From the NCBI RefSeq assembly GCF_033001325.1, contig NZ_CP133111.1, positions 3,798,501 to 3,862,500 of the forward strand: DNA of 64,000 nucleotides, read 5' to 3'. This DNA is from Rhodopseudomonas sp. BAL398 (GTDB lineage Bacteria > Pseudomonadota > Alphaproteobacteria > Rhizobiales > Xanthobacteraceae). This document shows positions 16,142 through 25,281 of the stretch, one piece after another (within the stretch, counting starts at the first letter, position 1; each line of letters opens with the position of its first letter). The notes beneath the pieces are model-generated. The model saw only the letters and a list, made by a program, of their open reading frames with translations, had not been told where the DNA came from and did no database searches. Both the position numbers and the translations under genes were made by a program.

Positions 16142-18349
16142 TTAGCGCAGCAGCTGCAGCACGCTCTGCTGCGAGGTGTTGGCCAAGGACAGCGCGGACA
16201 CCGCAATCGACTGGCGGGTCGACAGCGCCTGGCTGTTGGCCGCTTCCTCATTGGTGTCGGCCAGCGTCAGGTTCGACGAGCCGGTCTGCAGCACGTTGAT
16301 CAGATCCTTGGAGAAGGACTGACGGGCCTGCACGACCGACAGGTTGGAGCCCAGAGCCGAAGCCTGCGACCGCAACGTGGTCGAGGCCGTGGTCAGGGTC
16401 GCCAAGGTCTTGTTGGTCGCGGCGTTGTCGATGAAGTCGGTGCCGGCGGTCAATTTCGACAGACCAAGACCGTTCGGGTCGAAAGTCACGCCTTCGATGT
16501 TCAGCGTGGACTTGCCGGTTTCGTTGAACACCAGCTTCAGTTGGTCACCGTTCAGCAGGTTGACGCCGTTGAACGACGCGTCCTGGGCCGTGGTTTTGAT
16601 CTGGTCCATGACGTCATTGTACTGCTTGACCAGATTGGCGCGGGTCGACTGGGCGACCGGGTCGGCAACAGGGTCCGTGGGCGCGGAGAAGAACGACGCC
16701 GCGGTGCCGCCGATCTTGCCGCCGGACAGCGTGGAGCCGAGCGTCGAGGAGGCGTAGTCATTCGCCGCCGAGATCGTCAGCTTGCCGGTGGTGTCGATCG
16801 AGGCCTGCAGGTTGTTGGCCTTCAGCGCCGTATTCAGGTCGCTGAGCGACTTGACGGTGCCATTGGTGCCATCGCCGATCGTGATGTTGACCGCGGTGCC
16901 GCCGTTGAACGAGTCGAAGGTCAGCGTCTTGCCGCTGATGCCACCGGCGGTCGCGGTGCGGGCGACGTTGAAGCTGGTCCCGGTTCCCTGGGCGCCGGCC
17001 AGACCCAATGCCGACAGCGCGTTGCCGGTGCCGGAGATCTTCAGATCGCCGGCCATGCCCGAGCTGATCTGCAATTGACCACCGGAGAGCACCTTGGACG
17101 CCTCGCTGCCCGAGGCAACCGCCAGCGTGGCGGCACCGTTGCTCACCGGGGCAACCTGCGCACCGCTGGCGATGTCGATGGCGGTGAGCACATCGTCCAT
17201 CGTGCCGCCCTGCAGGTAGACGGTCGAATTGCCGCTGCCGTCGGTAATGACGTTCTTGCCCGTCACTTTGCCCGAACCGTAGTCTGCGGCGGCCGGCAAC
17301 TTCGCGTCCGCGAAGGTGATGGTCTTGCCGTTCACGCTCAGCGTCGAGCCAGCCTGCACCATTCCGGATCGGCTGACGGTGGCTCCAGCGGTCGTGCTGG
17401 CGGTTCGGTCGGCCGAGAAGCTGCCGACGCCGGTCGCTCCCGAATTCAGTCCGAACGCCGACAGCAGGGTGTTGTTGCCGGAGATCTTCAGATCGGAGCC
17501 CGTCGAGGTGCTGAGCACCAGCGCGTTGGTCGCGATCGAGGCATTGGCACCCGAGCTGTTTGCCAGCGTCGCGCCACCACCAGTGATCGTCGCGTTTTGC
17601 ACGCCGCTCGCCAGATCGATAGCGTTCATCACGTCTTGAACGGTACCGCTGTTCAAATAGACGGTGGAATTGCCCTTGCCGTCGGTGACCAGCTGATTGT
17701 TGACGCCGGAACCGGCCGGCAAAGTGGTGGCGGCCGGCGCGTCGCCATTTGCGAAGGTGACCGTGTGGCCATTCACCGTCAGGCTGTTGCCGGCCACCGG
17801 CTTGTCGGTGCCGAGCGCGCTCAGCAAGGTGGTGGTCGCGAGACCCGTCACCGTTGCGCCGGTCTTTGACCCCGCGACGCCGCCGAGCAAGGTCGTGCCG
17901 GAAATCGCGCCGGGAGCGGCTTGACCGTCCTGCAGGCCGAGGCTTTGGGCCGAGCCGTTGGAATAGGTCGCGGTGCCGCGCAGGTCGTCGGCGGTGGCAC
18001 CGGCGATGGTGGTCGAGACGCTGGACTTGCTGGTGTAGCCGGCGACGGTCTGCAGCGCCTGGTTGGCGATCGACTTGGCGCTATCCACCAGCTTGTTCAA
18101 CGAGGTGATGCCGGTATTGGCGGACTGCAGGATCTGCACGCCATTGCCGATGCCATCCAGCAGATTGTTGATGTCGCTGGCACGCGAATCGAGCGAAGCG
18201 GCGGTGAAGAAATTGGTCGGATTGTCGAGCGCCGAGTTCACCTTCTTGCCGGTCGACAGACGGCTCTGGGTGGTCGAAAGCATGTCCGCGGTGGCCTGCA
18301 GCGACGACAGGTTCTGCCGCACGGCGTTGGAGAGAACAATTCCTGACAT
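16142..18349 (-). CDS. fliC: Flagellin, large form with repeated central domain
   Basis: A 735-residue flagellin, much longer than minimal rhizobial flagellins of about 300-400. The conserved ends that form the filament core are intact: N-terminal RQNLSSLQATADMLSTTQSRLSTGKKVNSALDNP and C-terminal QSIAVSALSLANTSQQSVLQLL. The surface-exposed centre holds two related blocks at roughly residues 186-335 and 335-461. Each has a hook-IN-like VNGKTITFAD strand, VITDGSGNSTVYLQGGTMDDVLTAIDIASG and a DLKISG-N-LSALGL segment. An AGAAGGA site lies just upstream of the ATG. Secretion is by the flagellar type III apparatus. Confidence 0.95.
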   Translation of the reverse strand: MSGIVLSNAVRQNLSSLQATADMLSTTQSRLSTGKKVNSALDNPTNFFTAASLDSRASDINNLLDGIGNGVQILQSANTGITSLNKLVDSAKSIANQALQTVAGYTSKSSVSTTIAGATADDLRGTATYSNGSAQSLGLQDGQAAPGAISGTTLLGGVAGSKTGATVTGLATTTLLSALGTDKPVAGNSLTVNGHTVTFANGDAPAATTLPAGSGVNNQLVTDGKGNSTVYLNSGTVQDVMNAIDLASGVQNATITGGGATLANSSGANASIATNALVLSTSTGSDLKISGNNTLLSAFGLNSGATGVGSFSADRTASTTAGATVSRSGMVQAGSTLSVNGKTITFADAKLPAAADYGSGKVTGKNVITDGSGNSTVYLQGGTMDDVLTAIDIASGAQVAPVSNGAATLAVASGSEASKVLSGGQLQISSGMAGDLKISGTGNALSALGLAGAQGTGTSFNVARTATAGGISGKTLTFDSFNGGTAVNITIGDGTNGTVKSLSDLNTALKANNLQASIDTTGKLTISAANDYASSTLGSTLSGGKIGGTAASFFSAPTDPVADPVAQSTRANLVKQYNDVMDQIKTTAQDASFNGVNLLNGDQLKLVFNETGKSTLNIEGVTFDPNGLGLSKLTAGTDFIDNAATNKTLATLTTASTTLRSQASALGSNLSVVQARQSFSKDLINVLQTGSSNLTLADTNEEAANSQALSTRQSIAVSALSLANTSQQSVLQLLR

Positions 18350-18604
18350 TTAGGTATATCCTTCTGGACTACGCATATTTTGAGCGCCGAACTTTTCTGT
18401 CGGCACGTCACCATGAATTGCAGCCGAGAAAGCCGGGTGAAAAATGCCACGTCATTTCGGGTGCCATTCACACCCTTTCGGGTGAAGCCGTTTTATCCAG
18501 CCGGATTGGATCTCGTCATAAAGTGCGCAAGCACACAGCACCGTCGGCATGGATTTTTGATTTGCATCAATGAAGGCCAATGATCGAATCAGAGATCAAA
18601 TCTG

Positions 18605-19387
18605 TTGAGCATCCCGCGCGAGCAAATGATGATCCATCATGAGATCAGTGCGATCCTGGGTCACATTTCCATCAGCGGCGTGGTTCTCGATCGATTCGGC
18701 AACATCATCGACCTGAGCGACGAATGGAAGTTGAAGCCGGTCGGCTCGACGAACCATGCGCGCGTCAATGTCGGCGATAATTATTTCGAGTGCTGCATCC
18801 GGCCGGATCTGCACTCGATCGAATTGCTGCGCGGTTTTAAAAATTTGCTCGATCGCAAGATCGATTTCTTCTCGACGATCTGCGGCCAGCCCGCCGCCGA
18901 GGGAACCGATTGGTACTTGGTTGTGGCATTCCCCAAGGCGCCAGGGCTACCGACCACCGTGGTACTCCACATCGACATTTCGGCAATTCTGCAGGGCCGC
19001 TCCGAATTGTCGGCCTTGATGGTCGGCATCGGCGACGCCGCCTCGGCGCAGGTCGACGCCGCGATCACCACCACGATTCGCCGCGCCATCGCCGAGACGC
19101 TGTCGCGGCCGAAGGAACGCCCTCCGGAACGGCCGATGGAGCGCGATCGCACTGGCAGCGATCGGGACGAGAAGCAACTCGACAAGCTCAGCAGGCCTCA
19201 GATCGAGCTGCTGGGATATCTGGCCCGCGGCATGAGCAATCTGGAAATCGCCAAGGCGCGGGGGATCAGCATCAATACCGTCAAGGCCCAGGTCGCGACC
19301 GTGATCCAGAAGCTCGACGTCGCCAATCGGACCCAAGCGGCGCTGTTCGCGGCGCGCAACAATATCGATCTCGGCCTGCATTCCTGA
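18605..19387 (+). CDS. LuxR-type regulator divergent from flagellin
   Basis: About 260 residues. The C-terminal LuxR/GerE helix-turn-helix (about 195-255) reads LSRPQIELLGYLARGMSNLEIAKARGISINTVKAQVATVIQKL. The N-terminal region (ISGVVLDRFGNIIDL and onwards) looks PAS-like and has no receiver aspartate pattern. It is divergent from fliC across 255 bases, so it may control flagellin, which is inference. The start is uncertain: TTG 18605 gives the longest form, and ATG 18626 (MMIHHEISAIL) is equally plausible; neither has a strong ribosome site. Confidence 0.82.
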   Translation: MSIPREQMMIHHEISAILGHISISGVVLDRFGNIIDLSDEWKLKPVGSTNHARVNVGDNYFECCIRPDLHSIELLRGFKNLLDRKIDFFSTICGQPAAEGTDWYLVVAFPKAPGLPTTVVLHIDISAILQGRSELSALMVGIGDAASAQVDAAITTTIRRAIAETLSRPKERPPERPMERDRTGSDRDEKQLDKLSRPQIELLGYLARGMSNLEIAKARGISINTVKAQVATVIQKLDVANRTQAALFAARNNIDLGLHS

Positions 19388-19394
19388 GCCGCGT

Positions 19395-19412
19395 CGCCGC
19401 CGGCCGGCGGCG
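19395..19412. other. 18-bp GC palindrome after the LuxR gene
   Basis: CGCCGCCGGCCGGCGGCG is a perfect palindrome 8 bases past the stop of the LuxR-type gene and about 77 bases before the ABC-F start. It could act as a weak terminator, but it has no unpaired loop of its own and no T run. Confidence 0.4.
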
Positions 19413-19488
19413 CAGGCCCGGCAACACCCTTCCACCGCGACGCCACATGGGCTAAGGGCCGCGCAGCCCCTTGCAAACGCGTGAGCCC

Positions 19489-21111
19489 ATGATCCGTCTC
19501 GACAATATTTCCAAGCAGAACGGCCACCAGCTGGTCTTCATCGAGGCCTCGGCGGCGTTGCTGAAGGGCGAGAAGGTCGGGCTGGTCGGCCCCAATGGCG
19601 CCGGCAAGACCACTCTGTTCCGGATGATCACCGGCCAGGAAGCGCCCGACGAGGGCCAGGTCTCGGTCGATCGCGGCGTCACCATCGGCTATTTCAGCCA
19701 GGATGTCGGCGAAATGGCCGGCCGCAGCTGCGTCGCCGAGGTGATGGACGGCGCCGGCCCGGTTGCCGAGGTGGCGGCCGAACTGGCCGAGCTGGAACAC
19801 GCGCTGGCCGACCCCGAGCGGGCCGACGAGATGGAGCAGATCCTGGAGCGCTATGGCGAGGTCCAGCACCGCTTCGAGGAACTCGACGGCTACGCGCTGG
19901 AGGGCCGCGCCCGCGAGGTGCTGGCCGGGCTCAGCTTCACCCAGGAGATGATGGACGGCGACGTCGGCAATCTCTCCGGCGGCTGGAAGATGCGCGTGGC
20001 GCTGGCCAGAATTCTTCTGATGCGGCCCGCCGCCATGCTGCTCGACGAGCCGTCGAACCATCTCGACCTCGAAAGCCTGATCTGGCTGGAGCAGTTCCTG
20101 AAAGGCTATGACGGCGCGCTGCTGATGACCTCGCATGACCGCGAATTCATGAACCGCATCGTCAACAAGATCATCGAAATCGATGGCGGCGCGCTGACTT
20201 CCTATTCGGGCAATTACGAATTCTACGAACAGCAGCGCGCGCTCGCCGAAAAGCAGCAGCAGGCCCAGTTCGAGCGGCAGCAGGCGATGCTGGCCAAGGA
20301 AATCAACTTCATCGAGCGCTTCAAGGCGCGCGCCTCGCACGCCGCGCAAGTGCAGAGCCGGGTCAAGAAGCTGGAAAAGATCGAAAAGGTCGAGCCGCCG
20401 AAGCGCCGCCAGACCGTGGCGTTCGATTTCCTCCCCGCTCCGCGCTCCGGCGAGGACGTCGTCACGTTGAAGAACGTCCAAAAAGGCTATGGCAGCCGCC
20501 GGATCTATGACGGGCTGGATTTCCAGGTCCGACGCCGCGAACGCTGGGCGGTGATGGGCATCAACGGCGCCGGCAAGTCGACGCTGCTGAAACTGGTGGC
20601 CGGCACCACCGAGCCCGACACCGGCACCGTGGCGCTCGGCGGCAGCGTCAAGATGGGCTATTTCGCCCAGCACGCGATGGATCTGATCGACGGCGAACTC
20701 ACCGTGTTCGAATCGCTGGAGCAATGGTTTCCGCAGGCCGGCCAGGGCTCGCTGCGGGCGCTGGCCGGCTGCTTCGGCTTTTCGGGCGACGACGTCGAGA
20801 AACGCTGCCGGGTGCTGTCGGGCGGCGAGAAGGCCCGGCTGGTGATGGCCAAGATGCTGTTCGATCCGCCGAACCTGCTGGTGCTCGACGAGCCGACCAA
20901 CCATCTCGACATCGCCACCAAGGAAATGCTGATCAAGGCGCTGTCGGAATATGAAGGCACCATGCTGTTCGTGTCGCATGACCGGCATTTTCTCGCCGCG
21001 CTGTCCAACCGCGTGCTGGAGCTGACGCCGGACGGCATCCACCAATATGGCGGCGGCTACACCGAATATGTCGCCCGCACCGGCCAGGAAGCGCCGGGCC
21101 TGCACGCCTGA
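19489..21111 (+). CDS. ABC-F family ATPase (ribosome-associated)
   Basis: A 540-residue soluble protein with two fused ABC ATPase domains and no membrane segment, the layout of ABC-F factors that act on the ribosome E site. Domain 1 has GPNGAGKTT, LSGGWKMRVAL and LLDEPSNHLD. Domain 2 has GINGAGKST, LSGGEKARLVM and LVLDEPTNHLD. The charged linker between them (EQQRALAEKQQQAQFERQQ and onwards) fits the P-site tRNA interaction motif. I chose ATG 19489 (MIRLDNISK), the usual start. Subfamily (EttA, Uup, YbiT or YheS) is not settled. Confidence 0.93.
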   Translation: MIRLDNISKQNGHQLVFIEASAALLKGEKVGLVGPNGAGKTTLFRMITGQEAPDEGQVSVDRGVTIGYFSQDVGEMAGRSCVAEVMDGAGPVAEVAAELAELEHALADPERADEMEQILERYGEVQHRFEELDGYALEGRAREVLAGLSFTQEMMDGDVGNLSGGWKMRVALARILLMRPAAMLLDEPSNHLDLESLIWLEQFLKGYDGALLMTSHDREFMNRIVNKIIEIDGGALTSYSGNYEFYEQQRALAEKQQQAQFERQQAMLAKEINFIERFKARASHAAQVQSRVKKLEKIEKVEPPKRRQTVAFDFLPAPRSGEDVVTLKNVQKGYGSRRIYDGLDFQVRRRERWAVMGINGAGKSTLLKLVAGTTEPDTGTVALGGSVKMGYFAQHAMDLIDGELTVFESLEQWFPQAGQGSLRALAGCFGFSGDDVEKRCRVLSGGEKARLVMAKMLFDPPNLLVLDEPTNHLDIATKEMLIKALSEYEGTMLFVSHDRHFLAALSNRVLELTPDGIHQYGGGYTEYVARTGQEAPGLHA

Positions 21112-21359
21112 GCCGTCACGCGCGCGATGGCGATGTCGAAGGCGCGACAGGTTTGACCGAGCAGCGCCGGCCCGAGCGGCAAGCGCCTGTCGCTCGGCAT
21201 CGCCATACCTGTCTGCCAATCTGATCGGGCGCCCTCGGGGACACCGCCACCGGCTTTATCAGCGGGGCGCAGCCGGATGGCTGCGGGACATGGAACCTTG
21301 TCACCGGCAAGGACTTCAATGAGCGAATATCGCTATTCCCGTCCGAACCGCCAGCGTGA

Positions 21360-22481
21360 GTGAAACCCATTCTGACCTTGTCAAACGCCCATCATCTGCA
21401 CGAGCGCGCCGCCGCGTTTGCGAAGACCGCGTCCGACGCGGCGGAATCGGCCGACACCGCGGGGGCGATCGACGCCGCGACGTGGGGGGCGTTTCACCGA
21501 TCCGGCCTGGCGATGGCCGCGTTTCCGGAGGCGCTTGGCGGGGCCGGGCTGAGCGAGGGCAGCCGCCAAAGCGACCTGTGCATGATCCTGCGCCTCGTCG
21601 GCGCCGCCGATCTGTGTTTCGCGCGGCTGTTCGAGGGGCATATCAACGCCATCGCACTGGTCTGCCGCTATGGCACCCGGGCGCAAATGCTGTCTTTGGC
21701 CGACAGCGTCGCGGAGGGCGCTTTGTCGGCCGTATGGGGAGCCGATGACGCCGCCGGGCTGGCGATCAAACAACAAGGCGATCGCTCCGTATTGCGGGGC
21801 CGCAAGATTCTGGCCTCCGGAGCCGGGCTGGTTACGCGTCCCATCGTGACCGCGGCGTCCCCCGCCGGACAGATGATGTGTCTTCTCGATCTGGCGCGGC
21901 ACGACAATGTCGACCTCAGCGGATGGACCCCGCTGGGCATGCGATCCACCATGACTGGCGCGGTCGAACTGTCGGGGATCGGCGTCGGTCCCGACGAGAT
22001 TGTCGGCGTGGCCGGCGACTTCATGCGACAGCCGCATTTTTCCGGCGGCGCCTGGCGCTTCTGCGCCGCCCAGCTCGGGGCGATGGAACGTCTGGTCGAA
22101 TTGTTTCGCGAACACCTCGTCGCGCGCCGCCGCGCCGACGATCCCTATCAGCTCCAGCGCGTGGCTCACTGCGTTGCATCGGCGAATACGGCCCGGTTCT
22201 GGGTCGAGGAGGCCGCCAGACGGTTGGGCGCTTCGGATCACGATGCGGCCTCCACCGTCGCCTTCGCCAACATGACCCGAATGGTCACAGAACGCTGCGC
22301 GCTCGAGATCATGCAGGAGGTGCAGCGCGGGGTCGGCCTTGTATCCTTCATCCGGCCGAACCCGATCGAGCGCATCAGCCGCGATCTATCGACCTATCTG
22401 CGCCAGCCGGCGCCCGATCTGGCAATGGGCGACGCCGCCAGAGCCTGGCTGGCTTCGACCGATCCCGTGGGAGAGTTCTGA
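21360..22481 (+). CDS. Acyl-CoA dehydrogenase-like flavoprotein, first gene of the amino-sugar-type cluster
   Basis: A 373-residue member of the acyl-CoA dehydrogenase superfamily. It has the helical N-terminal domain (WGAFHRSGLAMAAFPEALGGAGLSEG), a central beta domain and a C-terminal four-helix bundle (FCAAQLGAMERLVELFREHL). I cannot place the catalytic glutamate with certainty, so an oxidase or monooxygenase-like role on a non-CoA substrate is possible. GTG 21360 is the only suitable start, with a weak ribosome site. The stop abuts the PIG-L gene with no gap, so the two are almost certainly co-transcribed. Confidence 0.82.
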   Translation: MKPILTLSNAHHLHERAAAFAKTASDAAESADTAGAIDAATWGAFHRSGLAMAAFPEALGGAGLSEGSRQSDLCMILRLVGAADLCFARLFEGHINAIALVCRYGTRAQMLSLADSVAEGALSAVWGADDAAGLAIKQQGDRSVLRGRKILASGAGLVTRPIVTAASPAGQMMCLLDLARHDNVDLSGWTPLGMRSTMTGAVELSGIGVGPDEIVGVAGDFMRQPHFSGGAWRFCAAQLGAMERLVELFREHLVARRRADDPYQLQRVAHCVASANTARFWVEEAARRLGASDHDAASTVAFANMTRMVTERCALEIMQEVQRGVGLVSFIRPNPIERISRDLSTYLRQPAPDLAMGDAARAWLASTDPVGEF

Positions 22482-23222
22482 TTGAACGCCGGAGACTATC
22501 TCGACGCGATTCGGGCGCTGGCCGTGGGTTCGCTGCAGGATTTGACCGGCAATCATCCATTCGTGGTGCTGTCGCCGCATCCGGACGATGAGTCGCTGGG
22601 CGCCGGAGGGCTGATCGCCGCCGCATCTTCGCAGGGCCCGCGAGCAGAGGTCATGGTGATCACCGATGGTTCGGGATCGCATCCGGGCTCGAAACGCTAT
22701 TCGCGCCAGCATCTGATCGATCTGCGCCAGGCGGAACTCGCCGAAGCGGGGCGACTGCTCGGGCTTGGTCCTGATCGCGTCCATCACCTCGGCTTGGTTG
22801 ACACCCAGGCGCCGTCAAGCGGTGCGGCGTTCGATCACGCAGTCGCCACCATCACCGAGACCTGCCGCAAAGCCGACGCGCGATCGCTGTTCGTGACCTG
22901 GGACTGCGATCCGCATTGCGACCACGTCGCGGCCGCCCGCATGGCCGAAGCCGTGCGGCGGCAACTGCCGCAGCTGCACCTCTGGGCCTATCCGATCTGG
23001 GGCTGGCATCTGGACCGCTCGACGATGCTCGAGCGGCCGCGACCGCGCGGGTTGCGGCTCGATATCTCGCGCCATCAAACCATAAAACGCGCAGCCATCG
23101 CCGCCCATGTCTCGCAAATGACGGATCTGATCGATGACGATCCCGACGGCTTTCGATTTACCGATACAACGCTCGCGCCGTTCCTGGGGGCGTTCGAATA
23201 TTTCATCGAGGTCGCGCCATGA
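22482..23222 (+). CDS. PIG-L/LmbE family deacetylase
   Basis: A 246-residue zinc-dependent N-deacetylase family protein. The metal and catalytic motif PHPDDESLGAGG sits near residue 34, and the second metal histidine motif CDPHCDHVAAARMA follows in mid-protein. Family members remove acetyl groups from GlcNAc-containing lipids or thiol precursors (PIG-L, MshB, BshB). The TTG start follows the preceding TGA directly, and the stop overlaps the methyltransferase start by 4 bases (ATGA). The neighbours point to an amino-sugar substrate, which is inference. Confidence 0.9.
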   Translation: MNAGDYLDAIRALAVGSLQDLTGNHPFVVLSPHPDDESLGAGGLIAAASSQGPRAEVMVITDGSGSHPGSKRYSRQHLIDLRQAELAEAGRLLGLGPDRVHHLGLVDTQAPSSGAAFDHAVATITETCRKADARSLFVTWDCDPHCDHVAAARMAEAVRRQLPQLHLWAYPIWGWHLDRSTMLERPRPRGLRLDISRHQTIKRAAIAAHVSQMTDLIDDDPDGFRFTDTTLAPFLGAFEYFIEVAP

Positions 23223-23824
23223 GCCGGAAGACCGACACGATCCAGCCGGACTACTTCGAAGACAAATATCAGTCTGACATCGACCCCTGGCAATTCCGCA
23301 CCAGCGCCTATGAGCGGGAGAAATACGCCACCACGATCGGCGCGCTCGGACAGAAGAGATATGCCAAGGCTCTCGAAATCGGCTGCTCGATCGGGGTGTT
23401 GACCGGATTGTTGGCCAAGCGATGCGACGCGGTCGTGGCGATCGATGCGTCACCGACCGCGATCGCCGCGGCGCGCCAGGCGGGGATTGAAAATGCCAGC
23501 TTCCTCACCGGCACCGTGCCCCAGGATTTCCCGGCGGGCAGGTTCGATCTGATCGTTCTGTCCGAGGTTCTGTACTATTTCGCCGCTCCCGATCTGGCGC
23601 GGCTCGCCTCCCTTTGCATGACCGCGTTGCAGCCCGGCGGTGAGATCATCCTGTGCCATTGGCTCGGCGAGACCGACTACCCGTTGACCGGTCAGGCCGC
23701 CAGCGACCTGTTCGCGCAGGCTGTCAACGTCAGACTGCCAGCGCGAGCGTTGCTGCGCGATGAGGTGTATCGGCTGGAACGGTTTTCGCAGACCCCGCCG
23801 GCAGCCGCAGGTGCCGGAGAATAA
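23219..23824 (+). CDS. NodS-like SAM-dependent methyltransferase
   Basis: A 201-residue class I methyltransferase. The N-terminal YFEDKYQSDIDPWQFRTSAYEREKYATTI is the hallmark of the NodS-like family, followed by SAM motif I (ALEIGCSIGVLTGLLA), the acidic strand end VVAIDASP and VLSEVLYYFA. NodS N-methylates the deacetylated terminal glucosamine of Nod factors. Here it follows a PIG-L deacetylase with a 4-base overlap, so an N-methyl step on a freed amine is the natural inference. Its last 95 bases overlap the convergent glycosyltransferase gene. Confidence 0.88.
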   Translation: MSRKTDTIQPDYFEDKYQSDIDPWQFRTSAYEREKYATTIGALGQKRYAKALEIGCSIGVLTGLLAKRCDAVVAIDASPTAIAAARQAGIENASFLTGTVPQDFPAGRFDLIVLSEVLYYFAAPDLARLASLCMTALQPGGEIILCHWLGETDYPLTGQAASDLFAQAVNVRLPARALLRDEVYRLERFSQTPPAAAGAGE

Positions 23825-24917
23825 GTCTCGCGATGGCGATCTGCCGCGGCAGGTCGGATGGCCGCAACGGCCGACCGCGCTGCAGGCTTGGGCTGTCCTG
23901 GCATAGCTTGCGCCAGACATCCTCGAATGCCGCGCCTGGCTTCGCATTCCAGCTATCGGATTCGGCAATGCGCCAGCCGCCACCCGGGCTCTGCGGCACT
24001 ACAGAGCCGTTCAGAACGGCGCGCAAGCGGCCCCGGTAGATCGCGCGGCGGGTCGCTGCGAGGGCCGGTTCGAGATCGTCGTCGCAGGGCGCGTCCGGCA
24101 TGGCGTGGCGCTGCCGCATCGTATCCGCCGCCCCGCCCTGGGCGCGGCCGTCGAACCGACACGAGGTGGAGACGCTGACACCCATGGCGTGACGGACCTT
24201 GAAACCGGCGCGCTCCAGCGTTGCGGTCAACGCGGAATCTTCGCCCACCGGTAACGGCGGCAGCCCGCCGATCGCCCGATAGGCCGCCAGCGTGACCGCC
24301 AGGCTGGCGCCGGACGAAACCCTGTGATTCGGCCATGGGTCGTGGGGCCGGTGATCGCAACGCGCATAGATCTCGGCGATCAGGCGCAGATAGGTATCTT
24401 CCAGCCGGCCGCGCGCGAGAAATCTCCGTCCCAGGCTGACGAGTTCGAGCGGATTGGCATCGATATAGCCGGCGACGCAATCGACGCCCTTGGAAAATTC
24501 GTCGATGGTTGCGGCAAACCATGTTGGCGAGACGCAACTATCCGCGTCGGTGGTGAGGATCAGCCCGTTCGCGCCGCGCTCCGCGAGGCAAGCCGCCGCC
24601 AGATCCATCGCCCGCTTGCGTGCCCAACCGGCGCTCATCCTGTCCGTCGCCAGCCGCTCTTCGACCACCATCATCCGATGTGGTAGCAGCTTGGCAAACG
24701 CCGTGACGACATCCACGGTTGCATCGCTGCAATTATTGGCGAAGATCAGGATATCGAACGCTCCCGCCGCTACCGGCGCGCCGGCCTCGTCGCGCTGCAT
24801 CGCCAGAGCGGACAGACAGGCTTCGATTTTGACGGCTTCATTGCAGGCGGGAATCGCCACGATAGCGGGCCAGTGCGTGCGGGACGACGTCTGGCGCGGG
24901 ATGAATGTCGGACGCAC
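23730..24917 (-). CDS. Family 2 glycosyltransferase
   Basis: A 395-residue GT-A fold enzyme, cytosolic or loosely membrane-bound, with no clear membrane helix. The nucleotide-sugar region starts IVAIPACNEAVKIEACLSAL. The metal-binding motif is LTTDADSCVSPTW, and an acceptor-side GEDSALTATLERAGF follows. The start is GTG 24917. It runs against the three-gene group and overlaps the methyltransferase 3' end by 95 bases, an arrangement that ties them physically. Donor and acceptor sugars are unknown. The C-terminal 70 residues are basic and unlike the catalytic core. Confidence 0.85.
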   Translation of the reverse strand: MRPTFIPRQTSSRTHWPAIVAIPACNEAVKIEACLSALAMQRDEAGAPVAAGAFDILIFANNCSDATVDVVTAFAKLLPHRMMVVEERLATDRMSAGWARKRAMDLAAACLAERGANGLILTTDADSCVSPTWFAATIDEFSKGVDCVAGYIDANPLELVSLGRRFLARGRLEDTYLRLIAEIYARCDHRPHDPWPNHRVSSGASLAVTLAAYRAIGGLPPLPVGEDSALTATLERAGFKVRHAMGVSVSTSCRFDGRAQGGAADTMRQRHAMPDAPCDDDLEPALAATRRAIYRGRLRAVLNGSVVPQSPGGGWRIAESDSWNAKPGAAFEDVWRKLCQDSPSLQRGRPLRPSDLPRQIAIARLILRHLRLPAGSAKTVPADTPHRAATLALAV

Positions 24918-25281
24918 GGACTACTTCTCTGCTTGCGGAATTGCCGACTGCACAAGTCGGCGTCGATGATTAAGTTCCTCGCCTCAATCGCGCAGCCGCA
25001 TAGTCGAGGACATCCAAATGTCGCCCTCCCGACGGAACCGTTAGTTCCCTTCTTATTCAAGATTCTACCGCGGCAAATTGGCCCGCGCCATTTGGCGAAG
25101 CTGTCGCGGGCAATTCGTTTCATTCCATGCGGCGTCACGATCAGCCGTCTCGCCGTGCCGTGACCCAATCATCGCCGCGATGACGGCTCATGCAAACCGA
25201 CATGAAACGGCGTGGTACTAGGTATCGCGCCGGCTTGGTCGGCGGCGGCGGCCACGAGGCCGGCCGCATGCCTGAGCGCGC
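24918..25281. other. 364-base intergenic region with a GGAAC dyad
   Basis: This is the region upstream of the glycosyltransferase (minus strand) and past the 3' end of the Lrp gene. It holds no supported gene. The dyad GGAAC-CGTTA-GTTCC at 25034-25048 lies about 117 bases before the glycosyltransferase start. Neither half shows a suitably spaced GTT to make an EcfG promoter. Confidence 0.45.

Noticed and set aside
16127-17869. 580-codon plus-strand frame
   Set aside because: It is antisense to the flagellin gene, and its Gly/Arg-rich product is a GC artefact.
25034-25048. GGAAC dyad as EcfG promoters on both strands
   Set aside because: Neither half has a GTT at the required distance.
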